A stretch of DNA of 64,000 nt from Natronobeatus ordinarius (GCF_024362485.1 NZ_CP101457.1:62001-126000), one strand, 5' to 3'; positions 17,860 to 25,342 are shown, counted from the stretch's first letter. A program made the numbers and translations. Notes: a model not told the origin generated them from the letters alone.

Positions 17860-18090
17860 TCAGTAACGGTCTGTGCCTTGTTTACCGCACCTGTGCTGCT
17901 GAATTCGTTCCGGCAATCCGACTTTCCCACAGATCGGACACTCCTGTAACGGCGTTGGCGGCAGGTCGTCCCAGACCTCCAATGCGGCCGTCAATTGTGC
18001 CTCGACGGCGGGAGAGGTGGTCGCTCGCTTCGCTTCTTGAAGATGAATTCGGAGTCGCTCACGGGTTGTGAGAGTGGTTTCCTTGGACAT
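17860..18090 (-). CDS. Small zinc-finger protein (76 aa)
   Basis: Begins MSKETTLTTRERLRIHLQEA, a helical N-terminus. The C-terminus carries CPICGKVGLPERIQQHRC, a C2HC-type finger. It is probably a small regulator. The gene is convergent with the STAND gene (16 bp apart) and has the leader hairpin at 18117-18146 with 38 nt spacing. Confidence 0.7.
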   Translation of the reverse strand: MSKETTLTTRERLRIHLQEAKRATTSPAVEAQLTAALEVWDDLPPTPLQECPICGKVGLPERIQQHRCGKQGTDRY

Positions 18091-18116
18091 ACTTCGGTGA
18101 GGACACGCTATCGCTG

Positions 18117-18146
18117 TGCCCTCCGCCCACTCGGAGGGCAGAAAAA
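18117..18146 (-). promoter_or_regulatory. Conserved leader hairpin, copy 5
   Basis: On the gene strand, after GTTTTTC it reads TGCCCTCCG-AGTGGG-CGGAGGGCA, a perfect 9 bp stem with a 6-base loop and the strongest stem of the family. The loop-proximal GGGCGGAG is 38 nt from ATG 18090. Confidence 0.7.
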
Positions 18147-18224
18147 CCCCCCACTCTCTACGGTGATTCCGGGACCATCGACGTTGCCCAGTTGAGCCCT
18201 CTCGAATGTGGATCTAATTTAGTC

Positions 18225-19199
18225 TCAAGGGGACTGGCTCGTATCTGGTCTAAGTGGGGAGACTCGTTCCCACAGGCGATGATGCTGAACACAAACCGTC
18301 ACGAGATTCTCAAGCCGATTGGCCCGCTCGAAGTCCACATCGTCGTCCCTGTCCCCGAATGAACTGAGCGGCTGGATATGGTGAACGTGCAGCCCCTTCC
18401 CGAACGCCTCCCGATGGGCAGTCTGTGACCAGTCACACCCCGGCGTTTGACATACGTAGCTGTCTCGCTCAAGCGCCTTCGCCCGCTGTGCCTTCCAGTT
18501 CGGCCCGTAGTATCGTCGCTCATCCTTTGAGTCCGCTTTCCAGTTGCCGTTGGCAGGGCCTGATGGACGACCAACTGGCTCGTGGCCAGCAGATCGAACT
18601 GCGGCCTGCCAGCCGTCCCATCGATCAAAATAGCACCGACAAGAAAACCGACCGTACTCGTCCATATCAGTCGCTGTTGGGACCTTCCCCAGTACCTCGA
18701 CAAGCGTCCGGATTTCATCGAGGAGAACTTCGTCAGGAATCCCTATCTCGCGATGGGGCTCAAAACCAGCAGCCTGTAATGCGTCGTTCCAACTCCCAAA
18801 CGTGTCCTGAGCCAGGCTCACGGAATATTCTCCCATTTCACGATGCTCGGTCGATGTTGGTGGTCTGCCAAGCTTCTCTCTGACAGCTCTGATATCTTGT
18901 TTGACCTCCGCTGGGGTGATGTCGTATCTGTTATTTGGCATCAGATCGATTGACCGTAATGCATCTCCCCATGAGCCAAATCGCTGTTTCACACAGGCCG
19001 CAGAATAAGACCCTTGTTCATCCATCATGTTAGTGGTCGGTGTCCTTCCAGAAACCTCCGCTAGTCGCTTGATTTCCGCCTGTAACTCTTCACGGCTGAT
19101 TTTGAGCTGATGCGCTCGTTTGTGGCCGCCCTTTGCTCCTGGTGTTTCGAACTCGGCTCCACAAATCTCACACGTATACACTCGTTTCTCTGATTCCAT
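18225..19199 (-). CDS. HNH endonuclease with zinc finger and three homing-endonuclease-associated repeats
   Basis: 324 aa. An N-terminal C2H2-type finger (CEICGAEF...GGHKRAH) is followed by three repeats of the homing-endonuclease-associated type: FGSWGDALRS, FGSWNDALQAAGF and WDGWQAAVRSAGHEPVG, each after a GR/GKxPT motif. The C-terminal HNH nuclease has CQTPGCDW, HVHHIQPLSSFGD, and NRLENLVTVCVQHHRLWE. The repeats probably read DNA and the HNH domain cuts. It may be a homing or restriction-like nuclease in the cassette between R1 and R2. The leader hairpin is at 19228-19256. Confidence 0.85.
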   Translation of the reverse strand: MESEKRVYTCEICGAEFETPGAKGGHKRAHQLKISREELQAEIKRLAEVSGRTPTTNMMDEQGSYSAACVKQRFGSWGDALRSIDLMPNNRYDITPAEVKQDIRAVREKLGRPPTSTEHREMGEYSVSLAQDTFGSWNDALQAAGFEPHREIGIPDEVLLDEIRTLVEVLGKVPTATDMDEYGRFSCRCYFDRWDGWQAAVRSAGHEPVGRPSGPANGNWKADSKDERRYYGPNWKAQRAKALERDSYVCQTPGCDWSQTAHREAFGKGLHVHHIQPLSSFGDRDDDVDFERANRLENLVTVCVQHHRLWERVSPLRPDTSQSP

Positions 19200-19227
19200 C
19201 GAAGATCGGGACGCCGACAGTAGATCA

Positions 19228-19256
19228 GCGCCTCACCGCTCTCGGCGCAGAAAAAT
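19228..19256 (-). promoter_or_regulatory. Conserved leader hairpin, copy 6 (HNH gene)
   Basis: On the gene strand it reads ATTTTTCTGCGCCGAGAGCG followed by GTGAGGCGC, pairing GCGCC with GGCGC. The spacing to ATG 19199 is about 39 nt. Confidence 0.65.
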
Positions 19257-19311
19257 CCCTCTCGTCGTTCATTCGATAAGGGTTTTAGCAGATCCTTGAC
19301 CTGCGGAACAA

Positions 19312-19444
19312 GGTCGTGGCTGCGCGCGCAGCGAAGCGAGCACGGAGCGGAGGGTGGGGAGGTGGGGTCTGGGTCGGTCTGGCACGTAGCAAAAAAGAAG
19401 GCCGTGTACGCTGGCTATTCCCACCACCGTCCGCGCTCAGGGAA
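19312..19444. repeat. Direct repeat R2, overlapping the RPA gene 3' end
   Basis: Partner of R1 (13824-13958). Positions 19415-19444 are the last RPA codons and the rest is 3' flank. R2 contains the intact gene end, so it is likely the source copy and R1 the duplicate or recombination scar. Confidence 0.9.
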
Positions 19445-20311
19445 ATGCAGGGTCGACCACCCAGTGACGGCTAGTGAGACGCGTCCTTCGTACCAGTTCC
19501 GTGCTGCTCCGTGAATGCGCACATGTTCACCTTCCTTGATCCACGGGGCATTCGATTTCTCCCAGACCGTCACCTTAGTTTTCCCACTGTCGTCTTCGAT
19601 AAGCCCCACTTGGGAAATAGCTGAACTCGACGGCTCCCACAGCTGTGTCACAGTACCTTCGATGCTCACTTCTTTCCGATTGACGCCTTCGAGCATCCCG
19701 ATGGGGACCACCTGTCCCGGCGCCGTCTGCAACTCTTCGAAAACCCCGACGACTGCACTCATCAGGTCTTTTCCATCGACGACGGCTTCACCCATTCGCC
19801 GACCAATCGCTGCTCGCGACCAGCCATCCAGCTTCTCTGCCAGCCGCATTGACTGCTTGTTCACCGCCGCCAACTGCTCCTGCGTCAGTTCTGCACGAGG
19901 ATCGTCTCGGTCCGGATCCGCCCACGGGTTCACGCTCGCCGCCCGTTTCTGGAACTCAACACGTCGCTCAGCACTCTGCTTCGCTACGATATCTCGCGTC
20001 CGATTCTCCCGACCGTCTTGCATCCCCATCTCCGCCCTGGCACTGATGCGCTCCAGCTCCGCCTCTCGCGCCCGAATGCGCTCTTCCTGTTCAAGAGTCG
20101 CACCGTAGATCCGCTCTTCACTGGTGTCGACCATCCCGTCCGGGTGGTTCGCATCGACTTTCGCCTGCACCTCCATCTGCACCGTCGCCTGGAATTCCGG
20201 CGTCTCATCGACGACCTCGAAGCCATCTTCATCGACTTCCGCTTCGTCCGCTTTTTCGAATGCCTGTTCATCGACCGAAACTACTTCACTGGTAACGTTC
20301 TTACTTGACAT
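19415..20311 (-). CDS. RPA-like single-stranded DNA-binding protein (298 aa)
   Basis: An acidic N-terminus (MSSKNVTSEVVSVDEQAFEK) leads to a helical middle (ARAEMGMQDGRENRT, LAEKLDGWSRAAIGRRMGEA). A C-terminal OB fold follows: VSIEGTVTQLWEPSSSAISQ, VGLIEDDSGKTKVTVWEKSN, GEHVRIHGAARNWYEGRVSL. The OB fold would bind ssDNA during replication, repair or transfer. Single-OB RPA-like proteins of this size are common on haloarchaeal plasmids. Confidence 0.8.
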   Translation of the reverse strand: MSSKNVTSEVVSVDEQAFEKADEAEVDEDGFEVVDETPEFQATVQMEVQAKVDANHPDGMVDTSEERIYGATLEQEERIRAREAELERISARAEMGMQDGRENRTRDIVAKQSAERRVEFQKRAASVNPWADPDRDDPRAELTQEQLAAVNKQSMRLAEKLDGWSRAAIGRRMGEAVVDGKDLMSAVVGVFEELQTAPGQVVPIGMLEGVNRKEVSIEGTVTQLWEPSSSAISQVGLIEDDSGKTKVTVWEKSNAPWIKEGEHVRIHGAARNWYEGRVSLAVTGWSTLHFPERGRWWE

Positions 20312-20738
20312 TGGATCTCACTGATCCGAAGGCGCTCAGCGCCCGACACCGCGATGCTCCTACATCGCGGTTTTCCGACGACAACGACCGACAGAACCAT
20401 CTGTACGCTCTCGCTCGCGCCTTCGTGAGCGCCCCTTGGGGCGCGAGCGAGAGCGTCTCGGGGAGGCCATCCAACCAGAGCCGCGCGCCGACCCGCCCGG
20501 AGCGAGCGGCCAGCTTTAAGCCGTTTCTCGCGTCCGGCCCGGACTGCGGGTCCGTGTCCAGCGCGACGGTCGTGAGCACGGCGAGTCGTGGCATGACTCG
20601 CCGCGTGGAGCGGCCCAAAGTGCTGGAACGCGAAAGCCCGCGAGGGGCGCAACCGAAAACGCGCTTAATGCTGGCGTCGAGACCAGATTCATTTCAGCCC
20701 GGAACGGCGAGCTTGCTCGCCGCATGCCCGGAATGGTC
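20312..20738. other. GC-rich, hairpin-rich non-coding region
   Basis: Frames here are Arg/Ser/Pro-rich and not coding-like. Several perfect palindromes stand out. One has 16 bp arms, ACGCTCTCGCTCGCGC (20405-20420) and its complement (20441-20456). Another is CGGCGAGTC/GACTCGCCG (about 20579-20603), and a third is CGGCGAGC-TT-GCTCGCCG (about 20706-20723). The region could hold structured RNA or a replication or termination site. It lies directly 5' of the RPA gene. Confidence 0.55.
20405..20456. repeat. Perfect inverted repeat, 16 bp arms
   Basis: ACGCTCTCGCTCGCGC and GCGCGAGCGAGAGCGT flank a 20-base loop. Neither arm is followed by a T-run, so it is not an ordinary terminator. Confidence 0.85.
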
Positions 20739-20965
20739 GGTCGCGAGCGATGCGGAGGGCGGAAGCGGCGAGCGGGGCGTGCCGTAATAAAGAACCTGTT
20801 CAACCGGGTTCGACGCTCAGTGAGACAGCCGATATCCTGGTGGACTCAGAAAGGGCGAGGCTGTCTCGGTCGTCCCCCGACTCCGCAAGCACCGCAGGTA
20901 CGAGGAGCGCAGCGTGGGTCGCGGGATGCCGAGCGGCCGAGGGCTTTCGAGACAGTAACGGCCAT
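20739..20965. repeat. Long imperfect direct repeat, left copy (flanks PIN/HTH pair)
   Basis: It shares blocks with 22197-22490: GCGAGCGAYGCGG, AGCGGYGAGCGGGGCG, GTTCAACCGG, CAGCCGATA, CTCAGAAAGGGC, CTCGGTCGTCCC and the ending GGCCGAGGGCTTTC. GAAAGGGC near the middle and GAGGGCTTTC at the end could pair, so the unit may fold into one large stem. No protein-like reading frame. Confidence 0.75.
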
Positions 20966-21030
20966 CGCTGGCGGGCTGATATCGAATTTTGCTCCGCAGT
21001 GGCCGGTGTGCGGACCTAACGAGGAGCGGC

Positions 21031-21531
21031 CTACTCGAGAAGATCTTCGACGAAGCGGAAGCCGTTCACGTATGTGACTGAATCGCCGTAGCCCTCACTG
21101 GCGAAGACATTTTCAGCCCCTTCTCCAGCGAGGGTATCCGTCGTGTAGATGTAAGCGTGGTCAGCGGTCTCGTCGACGAACGCTTGAGCGGCGACCCCTG
21201 CCAGCGCTGGATCCGCACGTTCGATCTCGTCGGCAGGGCGGTCATCAGCGTTCGCGATGTATCGCTGTACGCCGTCCATCGTCCGGGAGACTAGTGCGTT
21301 CGTGTATCCCAACGGGGCTGCGACTCGGGCCCACCCTTCGTCGATTGCCGTGTCGACCGGCGGTGTCTCGACGTCGGGCGCGTTGACGGTCAGTTCGTCG
21401 TAGACACGTTCCGGGAGGACGAACGTCATGTCGTTCCGGCGTGCAAACGTTCGGACGACCTGATACCGACGGTTCGACGGTTTCCCCATCGCGACGAACA
21501 GACCGGTATCAGCGATATGGATGGCGCTCAC
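21031..21531 (-). CDS. PIN-like ribonuclease toxin (166 aa)
   Basis: The N-terminus MSAIHIADTGLFVAMGKPSN carries the first acidic residue of a PIN fold (IADTG). An acidic residue in LPERVYDEL follows, and later AYIYTTDTLAGEG gives the C-terminal acidic pair. PIN domains are Mg-dependent RNases, usually VapC-type toxins. The gene overlaps the 3' end of the HTH gene upstream by four bases (ATGA), an antitoxin-toxin layout. Confidence 0.75.
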   Translation of the reverse strand: MSAIHIADTGLFVAMGKPSNRRYQVVRTFARRNDMTFVLPERVYDELTVNAPDVETPPVDTAIDEGWARVAAPLGYTNALVSRTMDGVQRYIANADDRPADEIERADPALAGVAAQAFVDETADHAYIYTTDTLAGEGAENVFASEGYGDSVTYVNGFRFVEDLLE

Positions 21532-22130
21532 GCGTTGTCGCCAGCGATGTCCCGGTCGACAACCTCGATATCCGCGACCGACGCGCCCGCCTCCTCGATA
21601 TCGAAGTGCTCGTGGACGACGGGGCGAAGCGCCTGCAGGATGATCTCGGCGGCGAGCGGCGAGATGTCGAGATCACGGGCCATCAGCCGGTGGGTGACCT
21701 CGCCACGTTCCCGGTCGACGGTGTAGGTGAGTGCCGTTGCGAGTCCGGCGATGCCGTGGCGGTCGATGTAGGTATCGATGTCGTCGTCGGTCGTGCGACG
21801 GGCGATGGCGTCGATGAGCGCGGGCGTAATCGTGTACTCGCGAGCGTCATCAGCTGCTGTGACGGTCAGATTGATGTCGCGAGCGACGTACACCCGGGGT
21901 TGCTCGTCGGTGGTCGCCTCGATGACGCCGGCGTCGACCAGCCGGTTCACATAGGTGTAGGCCGTTCCCTGTGCGAGGTCGAGTTCGTTCATGAGTTCCT
22001 GAACGGTTGCTTCCTCCTCTCGGGCGAGATACGCGTACAGCTGGGCGAGCTGTGGCTCCTCGAGGAGGTCCGCGACCGAGAGGAAGTCGCGGATGACGTC
22101 GCCGTCGGTTCGGTTTGAGGTGCGTGACAT
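21528..22130 (-). CDS. HTH antitoxin/regulator partner of the PIN protein
   Basis: 200 aa. Winged HTH at about residues 20-75: AQLYAYLAREEEATVQELMN, then LDLAQGTAYTYVNRLVDAGV. The C-terminal half (ITPALIDAIARRTTDDDIDT, LATALTYTVDRERGEVTH) matches haloarchaeal PIN-associated regulators (DUF7437 type, as I recall). A direct repeat of GTTTACA at 22144-22157 upstream may be its operator. A degraded copy of its 5' end lies at 25222-25301. Confidence 0.75.
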   Translation of the reverse strand: MSRTSNRTDGDVIRDFLSVADLLEEPQLAQLYAYLAREEEATVQELMNELDLAQGTAYTYVNRLVDAGVIEATTDEQPRVYVARDINLTVTAADDAREYTITPALIDAIARRTTDDDIDTYIDRHGIAGLATALTYTVDRERGEVTHRLMARDLDISPLAAEIILQALRPVVHEHFDIEEAGASVADIEVVDRDIAGDNA

Positions 22131-22141
22131 GGGCAATTGAG

Positions 22142-22158
22142 TGTTTACAGTTTACAGC
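22142..22158 (-). promoter_or_regulatory. Possible operator of the PIN/HTH pair
   Basis: TGTTTACAGTTTACAG contains two adjacent copies of GTTTACA just upstream of the HTH start, where an autoregulatory antitoxin would bind. Confidence 0.35.
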
Positions 22159-22196
22159 GAATCAATAAAGAGTGTTGCGGTCAATCTATCTCGACT

Positions 22197-22490
22197 AGGT
22201 GCGAGCGACGCGGCGGGTGGCAGCGGTGAGCGGGGCGGGCCGCAGAGAAACACGGTTCAACCGGACTTGACATGCAGTGACTCAGCCGATAGCCTGGCGG
22301 GCTCAGAAAGGGCAAGGCTGACTCGGTCGTCCCTCGACCCCGTAAACACCGAGTGAAAAGAGGCGCGCAGCGGGAGCAAGCGAGACGGAGTCTCGAGTGG
22401 TCGAGGGATACCGAGCAATGGGAGAGCAAACCTCTTCCGAGCTAACGGGCGGCGTCGCCGCCCGAGAACGGCCGAGGGCTTTCTATCTGT
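22197..22490. repeat. Long imperfect direct repeat, right copy
   Basis: Diverged, longer copy of 20739-20965, in the same orientation. It includes an extra GGGCGGCG-TCG-CCGCCC hairpin (about 22446-22464) before the shared GGCCGAGGGCTTTC end. The two copies enclose the PIN/HTH pair. Confidence 0.75.
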
Positions 22491-22686
22491 TCTCGGCCAC
22501 CGCCTGCAGTCTCGACGTAAGCATTATCCTGCACCGACGCGAAAGTTATCTATGCACCACACACCGCCGGTGCAACAGGTGAACGTGCGGACGATGAGCG
22601 CTTGCTCTGTTCTTTCATAGGTGGTCGCGGCGCCGACGGGTGTATCGCCTTCTCATCGAGCAGCGACGCCGCTTTCACCGATACAA

Positions 22687-23763
22687 ATGCAAACCACCGA
22701 GTACGAACTCCGCGATCGAATCGATCAGCTCAGAAACTACCGTGGCGAGGGCACCGAACTCATCACCGTAGCCGTTCCGCCAGACAAATCACTCCATGCA
22801 GTCCGCGAGCGCATCGATCGCGAATATGCACAGGCTGCGAACATCAAATCTGATCAGACACGAACCCACGTCCAGGATGCTCTTGGACGCATCCGACGCC
22901 TTCTGCAAGCGTACGAAGAAACGCCACAAAGCGGCCTCATCATCTACGCTGGTGTCGTCGACGGTGAGCTGCACGACGCCGTCTTCGACGATCTCGACGT
23001 CCCCGTCGACGTCTCACTGTACCGCTGTGCGGCTGAATTCGAGACCGCCCCCGTCGAGCAGGCGCTCTCCCCGTCAGAGGTGTACGGTCTGGTTGTCCTC
23101 GAACGGGGCCGTGCCGCTCTCGGCCGCCTCGCCGGCAAACGCATCGTTTCCATCCGGACGTTCGAGAGCCAGGTGATGGGGAAATCCCGTGCGGGCGGTC
23201 AGAGTGCGCAGCGTTTCGAACGTGAGCGGGATCGCCAGAAACACGAGTTCTTCGAGAAGGTTGCCGACGCTGCCGAACAGACATTCCTCGACGAGCCTAC
23301 TGTCGATGGCATTCTCCTCGGCGGCACGACGATTACCGTCGACGAGTTCCAGCAGGGTGGCTATCTCCACTACGAGTTGCGGGACCGCATACTGGGCGTG
23401 TATCCGATTGAGTACGCGACTAAACAGGGCCTCTCGCAGCTCGTTGCGCGTTCCGAGGACGTACTGTCTGATGCTGAGCGCCGACGGGAACGAGAGTTTC
23501 TCGATCGGTTCTTCACGGCGCTGGGGCAGCGTGAAGATGTCGCCTACGGAGCTGAGGAAACGCGAACCGCCCTCGACTACGGGGCGGTCGACGTCCTCAT
23601 CGTTTCTGACGCACGACCATCAGCAGAGATTCGTGAATTGGAGGCAGTGACGACCGACCAAGGCGGTGAGTGTCTCGTTGTGTCGACTGACACAGACCGA
23701 GGTGCCCAGTTCGATACTGCATTCGGGGGTCTTGGAGCGCTCCTCCGGTTTCCGATCAACTAA
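22687..23763 (+). CDS. aRF1-like peptide release factor paralogue
   Basis: 358 aa from ATG 22687. It retains the codon-recognition NIKS motif (ANIKSDQTRTHVQDAL, NIKS at 52-55) and the YxCxxxF motif (YRCAAEF, 112-118). It also retains the GGQ peptidyl-tRNA hydrolysis motif (AGGQSAQRF, GGQ at 170-172). The C-domain matches aRF1 (AFGGLGALLRF) but lacks the Cys-rich mini-domain, so it is ~50 residues shorter than housekeeping aRF1. It could end translation at stop codons or rescue stalled ribosomes, for example after cutting by the adjacent PIN RNase. Upstream sequence to 22621 is open but not coding-like. Confidence 0.85.
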   Translation: MQTTEYELRDRIDQLRNYRGEGTELITVAVPPDKSLHAVRERIDREYAQAANIKSDQTRTHVQDALGRIRRLLQAYEETPQSGLIIYAGVVDGELHDAVFDDLDVPVDVSLYRCAAEFETAPVEQALSPSEVYGLVVLERGRAALGRLAGKRIVSIRTFESQVMGKSRAGGQSAQRFERERDRQKHEFFEKVADAAEQTFLDEPTVDGILLGGTTITVDEFQQGGYLHYELRDRILGVYPIEYATKQGLSQLVARSEDVLSDAERRREREFLDRFFTALGQREDVAYGAEETRTALDYGAVDVLIVSDARPSAEIRELEAVTTDQGGECLVVSTDTDRGAQFDTAFGGLGALLRFPIN

Positions 23764-24028
23764 GCCGATTAGCATTGGATTCCATAGCTGTCGTAGCGGC
23801 CCAGTCTACGGGTCTGGAGGCAGTCATCGATCGCGCAGACGCACTCTCAAGCGTGAGGGAAGAGCCGTAGGCGGGGCAGTCCATAGTCGGCGTACGCGTC
23901 GTGCTAGTGTAAGGATGAGGGAGCAACGGGACAGTCTCACATCCGAGTCCACCTCGGTTAGAGGACGAGGACGGACGGGGCCCCAGAGAACGGGAGGCGA
24001 CAGTGAAGATTTCAGAGCACCTCTGGCG

Positions 24029-24226
24029 TCATCGGTCGAGCACCTCGACGTCGGGATTCATCCCGGCTGGACCAGCGACCGCTTTCGCCCGCTCGAGTTC
24101 GCGGAGTTCTCTCTGGGCCTGTCGTTCGAGGGCAACTGTCCGCCATCGGCGTTCGATTCTCCGTTCGTCGTCGATGTCGTCCTCGATCGTGAAGCGCTTG
24201 CCTCGATGATCAATCTGCTCGAGCAT
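24029..24226 (-). CDS. Small charged protein (65 aa), last gene of a three-gene unit
   Basis: Begins MLEQIDHRGKRFTIEDDIDD, then a long Arg/Glu-rich helix (RQAQRELRELERAKAVAG). Its start overlaps the stop of the zinc-finger gene (TGATG), so translation is coupled. Function unknown. Confidence 0.6.
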   Translation of the reverse strand: MLEQIDHRGKRFTIEDDIDDERRIERRWRTVALERQAQRELRELERAKAVAGPAGMNPDVEVLDR

Positions 24227-24381
24227 CAGTACGCATCCTCCTGGGCTGCGTCTCGAGCGTCTGCCTGCAGATGCTCATAGCGGACTTCACAGCTGTCCGA
24301 ACAGAAGCGGCCAGCGTACCCTGCCCGATCGCGGGTGAGTCTCGTACAGGTCGGTAGCCGACACTCGTTATACCTGGTCAT
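24226..24381 (-). CDS. Small zinc-finger protein (51 aa)
   Basis: Begins MTRYNECRLPTCTRLTRDRA and continues FCSDSCEVRYEHL, giving a C-x4-C...C-x3-C zinc site like a treble-clef or MYM-type finger. The ATG at 24381 overlaps the stop of an upstream 25-residue ORF (ATGA). An in-frame start at 24408 exists but would ignore that coupling. Confidence 0.65.
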   Translation of the reverse strand: MTRYNECRLPTCTRLTRDRAGYAGRFCSDSCEVRYEHLQADARDAAQEDAY

Positions 24382-24455
24382 CTGGCAATACCTCGCTTCA
24401 GGGGCCATGTCGTCTCAGCGTCTGGCGACGCTGGTGCTACGTTGTTTGTTCGCAT
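24378..24455 (-). CDS. 25-residue leader ORF
   Basis: MRTNNVAPASPDAETTWPLK then RGIAR and a TGA overlapping the next ATG. Its start is 37 nt from the GGGTGCGG of the leader hairpin at 24479-24508, the modal spacing of the family, which favours it as the first translated ORF of the transcript. It may be a coupling or attenuation leader. Confidence 0.45.
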   Translation of the reverse strand: MRTNNVAPASPDAETTWPLKRGIAR

Positions 24456-24478
24456 GGGTTTCTGCGGTGGCTTCAGTC

Positions 24479-24508
24479 GAACCCCCGCACCCCTCTCGGG
24501 GGCGACAA
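24479..24508 (-). promoter_or_regulatory. Conserved leader hairpin, copy 7
   Basis: On the gene strand it reads GTTTGTCGCCCCCGAGAGGG followed by GTGCGGGGGTTC. CCCC-GAGA-GGGG forms the stem-loop. It is 37 nt from ATG 24455. Confidence 0.65.
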
Positions 24509-24542
24509 ACTATCTCGAGCGGACGACCGGTTTAACCCACAG

Positions 24543-25103
24543 TCACCGGTTGAATGTCCCATCCGGGGCGGGAGTGATCCCAGTTCGTATCTCGAGATCG
24601 ACGCGTCTGAGATGCTTGCAACCACCGGAGGGCTGGCGTTGTTCACAATCCGGACAAGTACACGTCTCCGCCTCGACGTCAACCATGTAGGTGTTCCCAC
24701 TCCCGCTGACGACCTCGTAGGTTGGCCCCACGCTGGCGAAACGAACGTCCATATCCTCGCTCAGCGCGCGACGGGTTCGTGGCTCATCGACAGAGTAGCC
24801 GCCTGCCTCGAGTGCAGTCGGTGGCTGGGTGTTCTCACAAGGGTTGGTGAATTCCTCTCGACGATTGCGTTCTTGGCCGCATTTTCTGCAGCGCCAGTAG
24901 CGTGTGCGGTATTCATAGCCTTCTGTGAGGTCGATCTCATACGGTGATGGCTCAGTTCCGGGAAGCCACTCATCAATAGCTATGAGTTCATGTCCGTTGA
25001 GGTGGGCAACGTCACCTGGATAACTGCGATCCCGATCGCTCGTGACCGTCTGGGATTGGTCGTCTCGATGCGATTCGCTCTGGAGTGACTGATCTGTACT
25101 CAT
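24543..25103 (-). CDS. SWIM zinc-finger protein (186 aa)
   Basis: The C-terminal SWIM motif CTCPDCEQRQPSGGCKHLRR (CxC...CxH) follows a strand-rich segment (GNTYMVDVEAETCTC). An additional CRKCGQERNRREEFTNPC zinc site is near residue 75. SWIM domains bind DNA or proteins in transposases, recombination factors and SWIM-ATPases. The start at 25103 (MSTDQSLQ) gives the standard 36 nt spacing to the leader; a start at 25124 would abut the hairpin. Confidence 0.75.
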   Translation of the reverse strand: MSTDQSLQSESHRDDQSQTVTSDRDRSYPGDVAHLNGHELIAIDEWLPGTEPSPYEIDLTEGYEYRTRYWRCRKCGQERNRREEFTNPCENTQPPTALEAGGYSVDEPRTRRALSEDMDVRFASVGPTYEVVSGSGNTYMVDVEAETCTCPDCEQRQPSGGCKHLRRVDLEIRTGITPAPDGTFNR

Positions 25104-25127
25104 TAGTGATCTCGAGGCACACATGGT

Positions 25128-25155
25128 CGCGCCTCACCCTTCAGGCGCGAAAAAC
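25128..25155 (-). promoter_or_regulatory. Conserved leader hairpin, copy 8 (SWIM gene)
   Basis: On the gene strand it reads GTTTTTCGCGCCTGAAGGGT followed by GAGGCGCGACC. The stem is CGCGCC / GGCGCG. The GGGTGAGG is 36 nt from ATG 25103. Confidence 0.7.
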
Positions 25156-25221
25156 GAGTTCAGGTGGGTGATCGAGAGGGAAAACAAGGGCTGACTGGAA
25201 AGGAGGTCCTTCATTCGAAAG

Positions 25222-25301
25222 TACTCTTCGAGGAGGAATGCGACCGAGAGGAAGTCGCAGATGACGTCTCCGCTGGCTCAGCTTGATGAGTGTGGTATAG
25301 C
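25222..25301 (-). pseudogene. Remnant of the 5' end of a PIN-associated HTH gene
   Basis: About 75 bp match the first codons of the intact gene at 21528-22130 (shared GACGTCATC, CGACTTCCTCTCGGTCGC, CTCCTCGA on the minus strand). The start is ATA instead of ATG and an in-frame stop follows. Only the beginning of the gene remains, so a second PIN/HTH locus was probably lost here. Confidence 0.6.
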
Positions 25302-25342
25302 GCTTCTTGACTACGTTATCATGGAAATCCAGCGATTTGGGG

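Noticed and set aside
20305-20787. 160-codon plus-strand frame in the GC-rich region
   Set aside because: Arg/Ser/Pro-rich composition and many palindromes; overlapping frames in all phases are equally open, as expected of GC-rich non-coding DNA.
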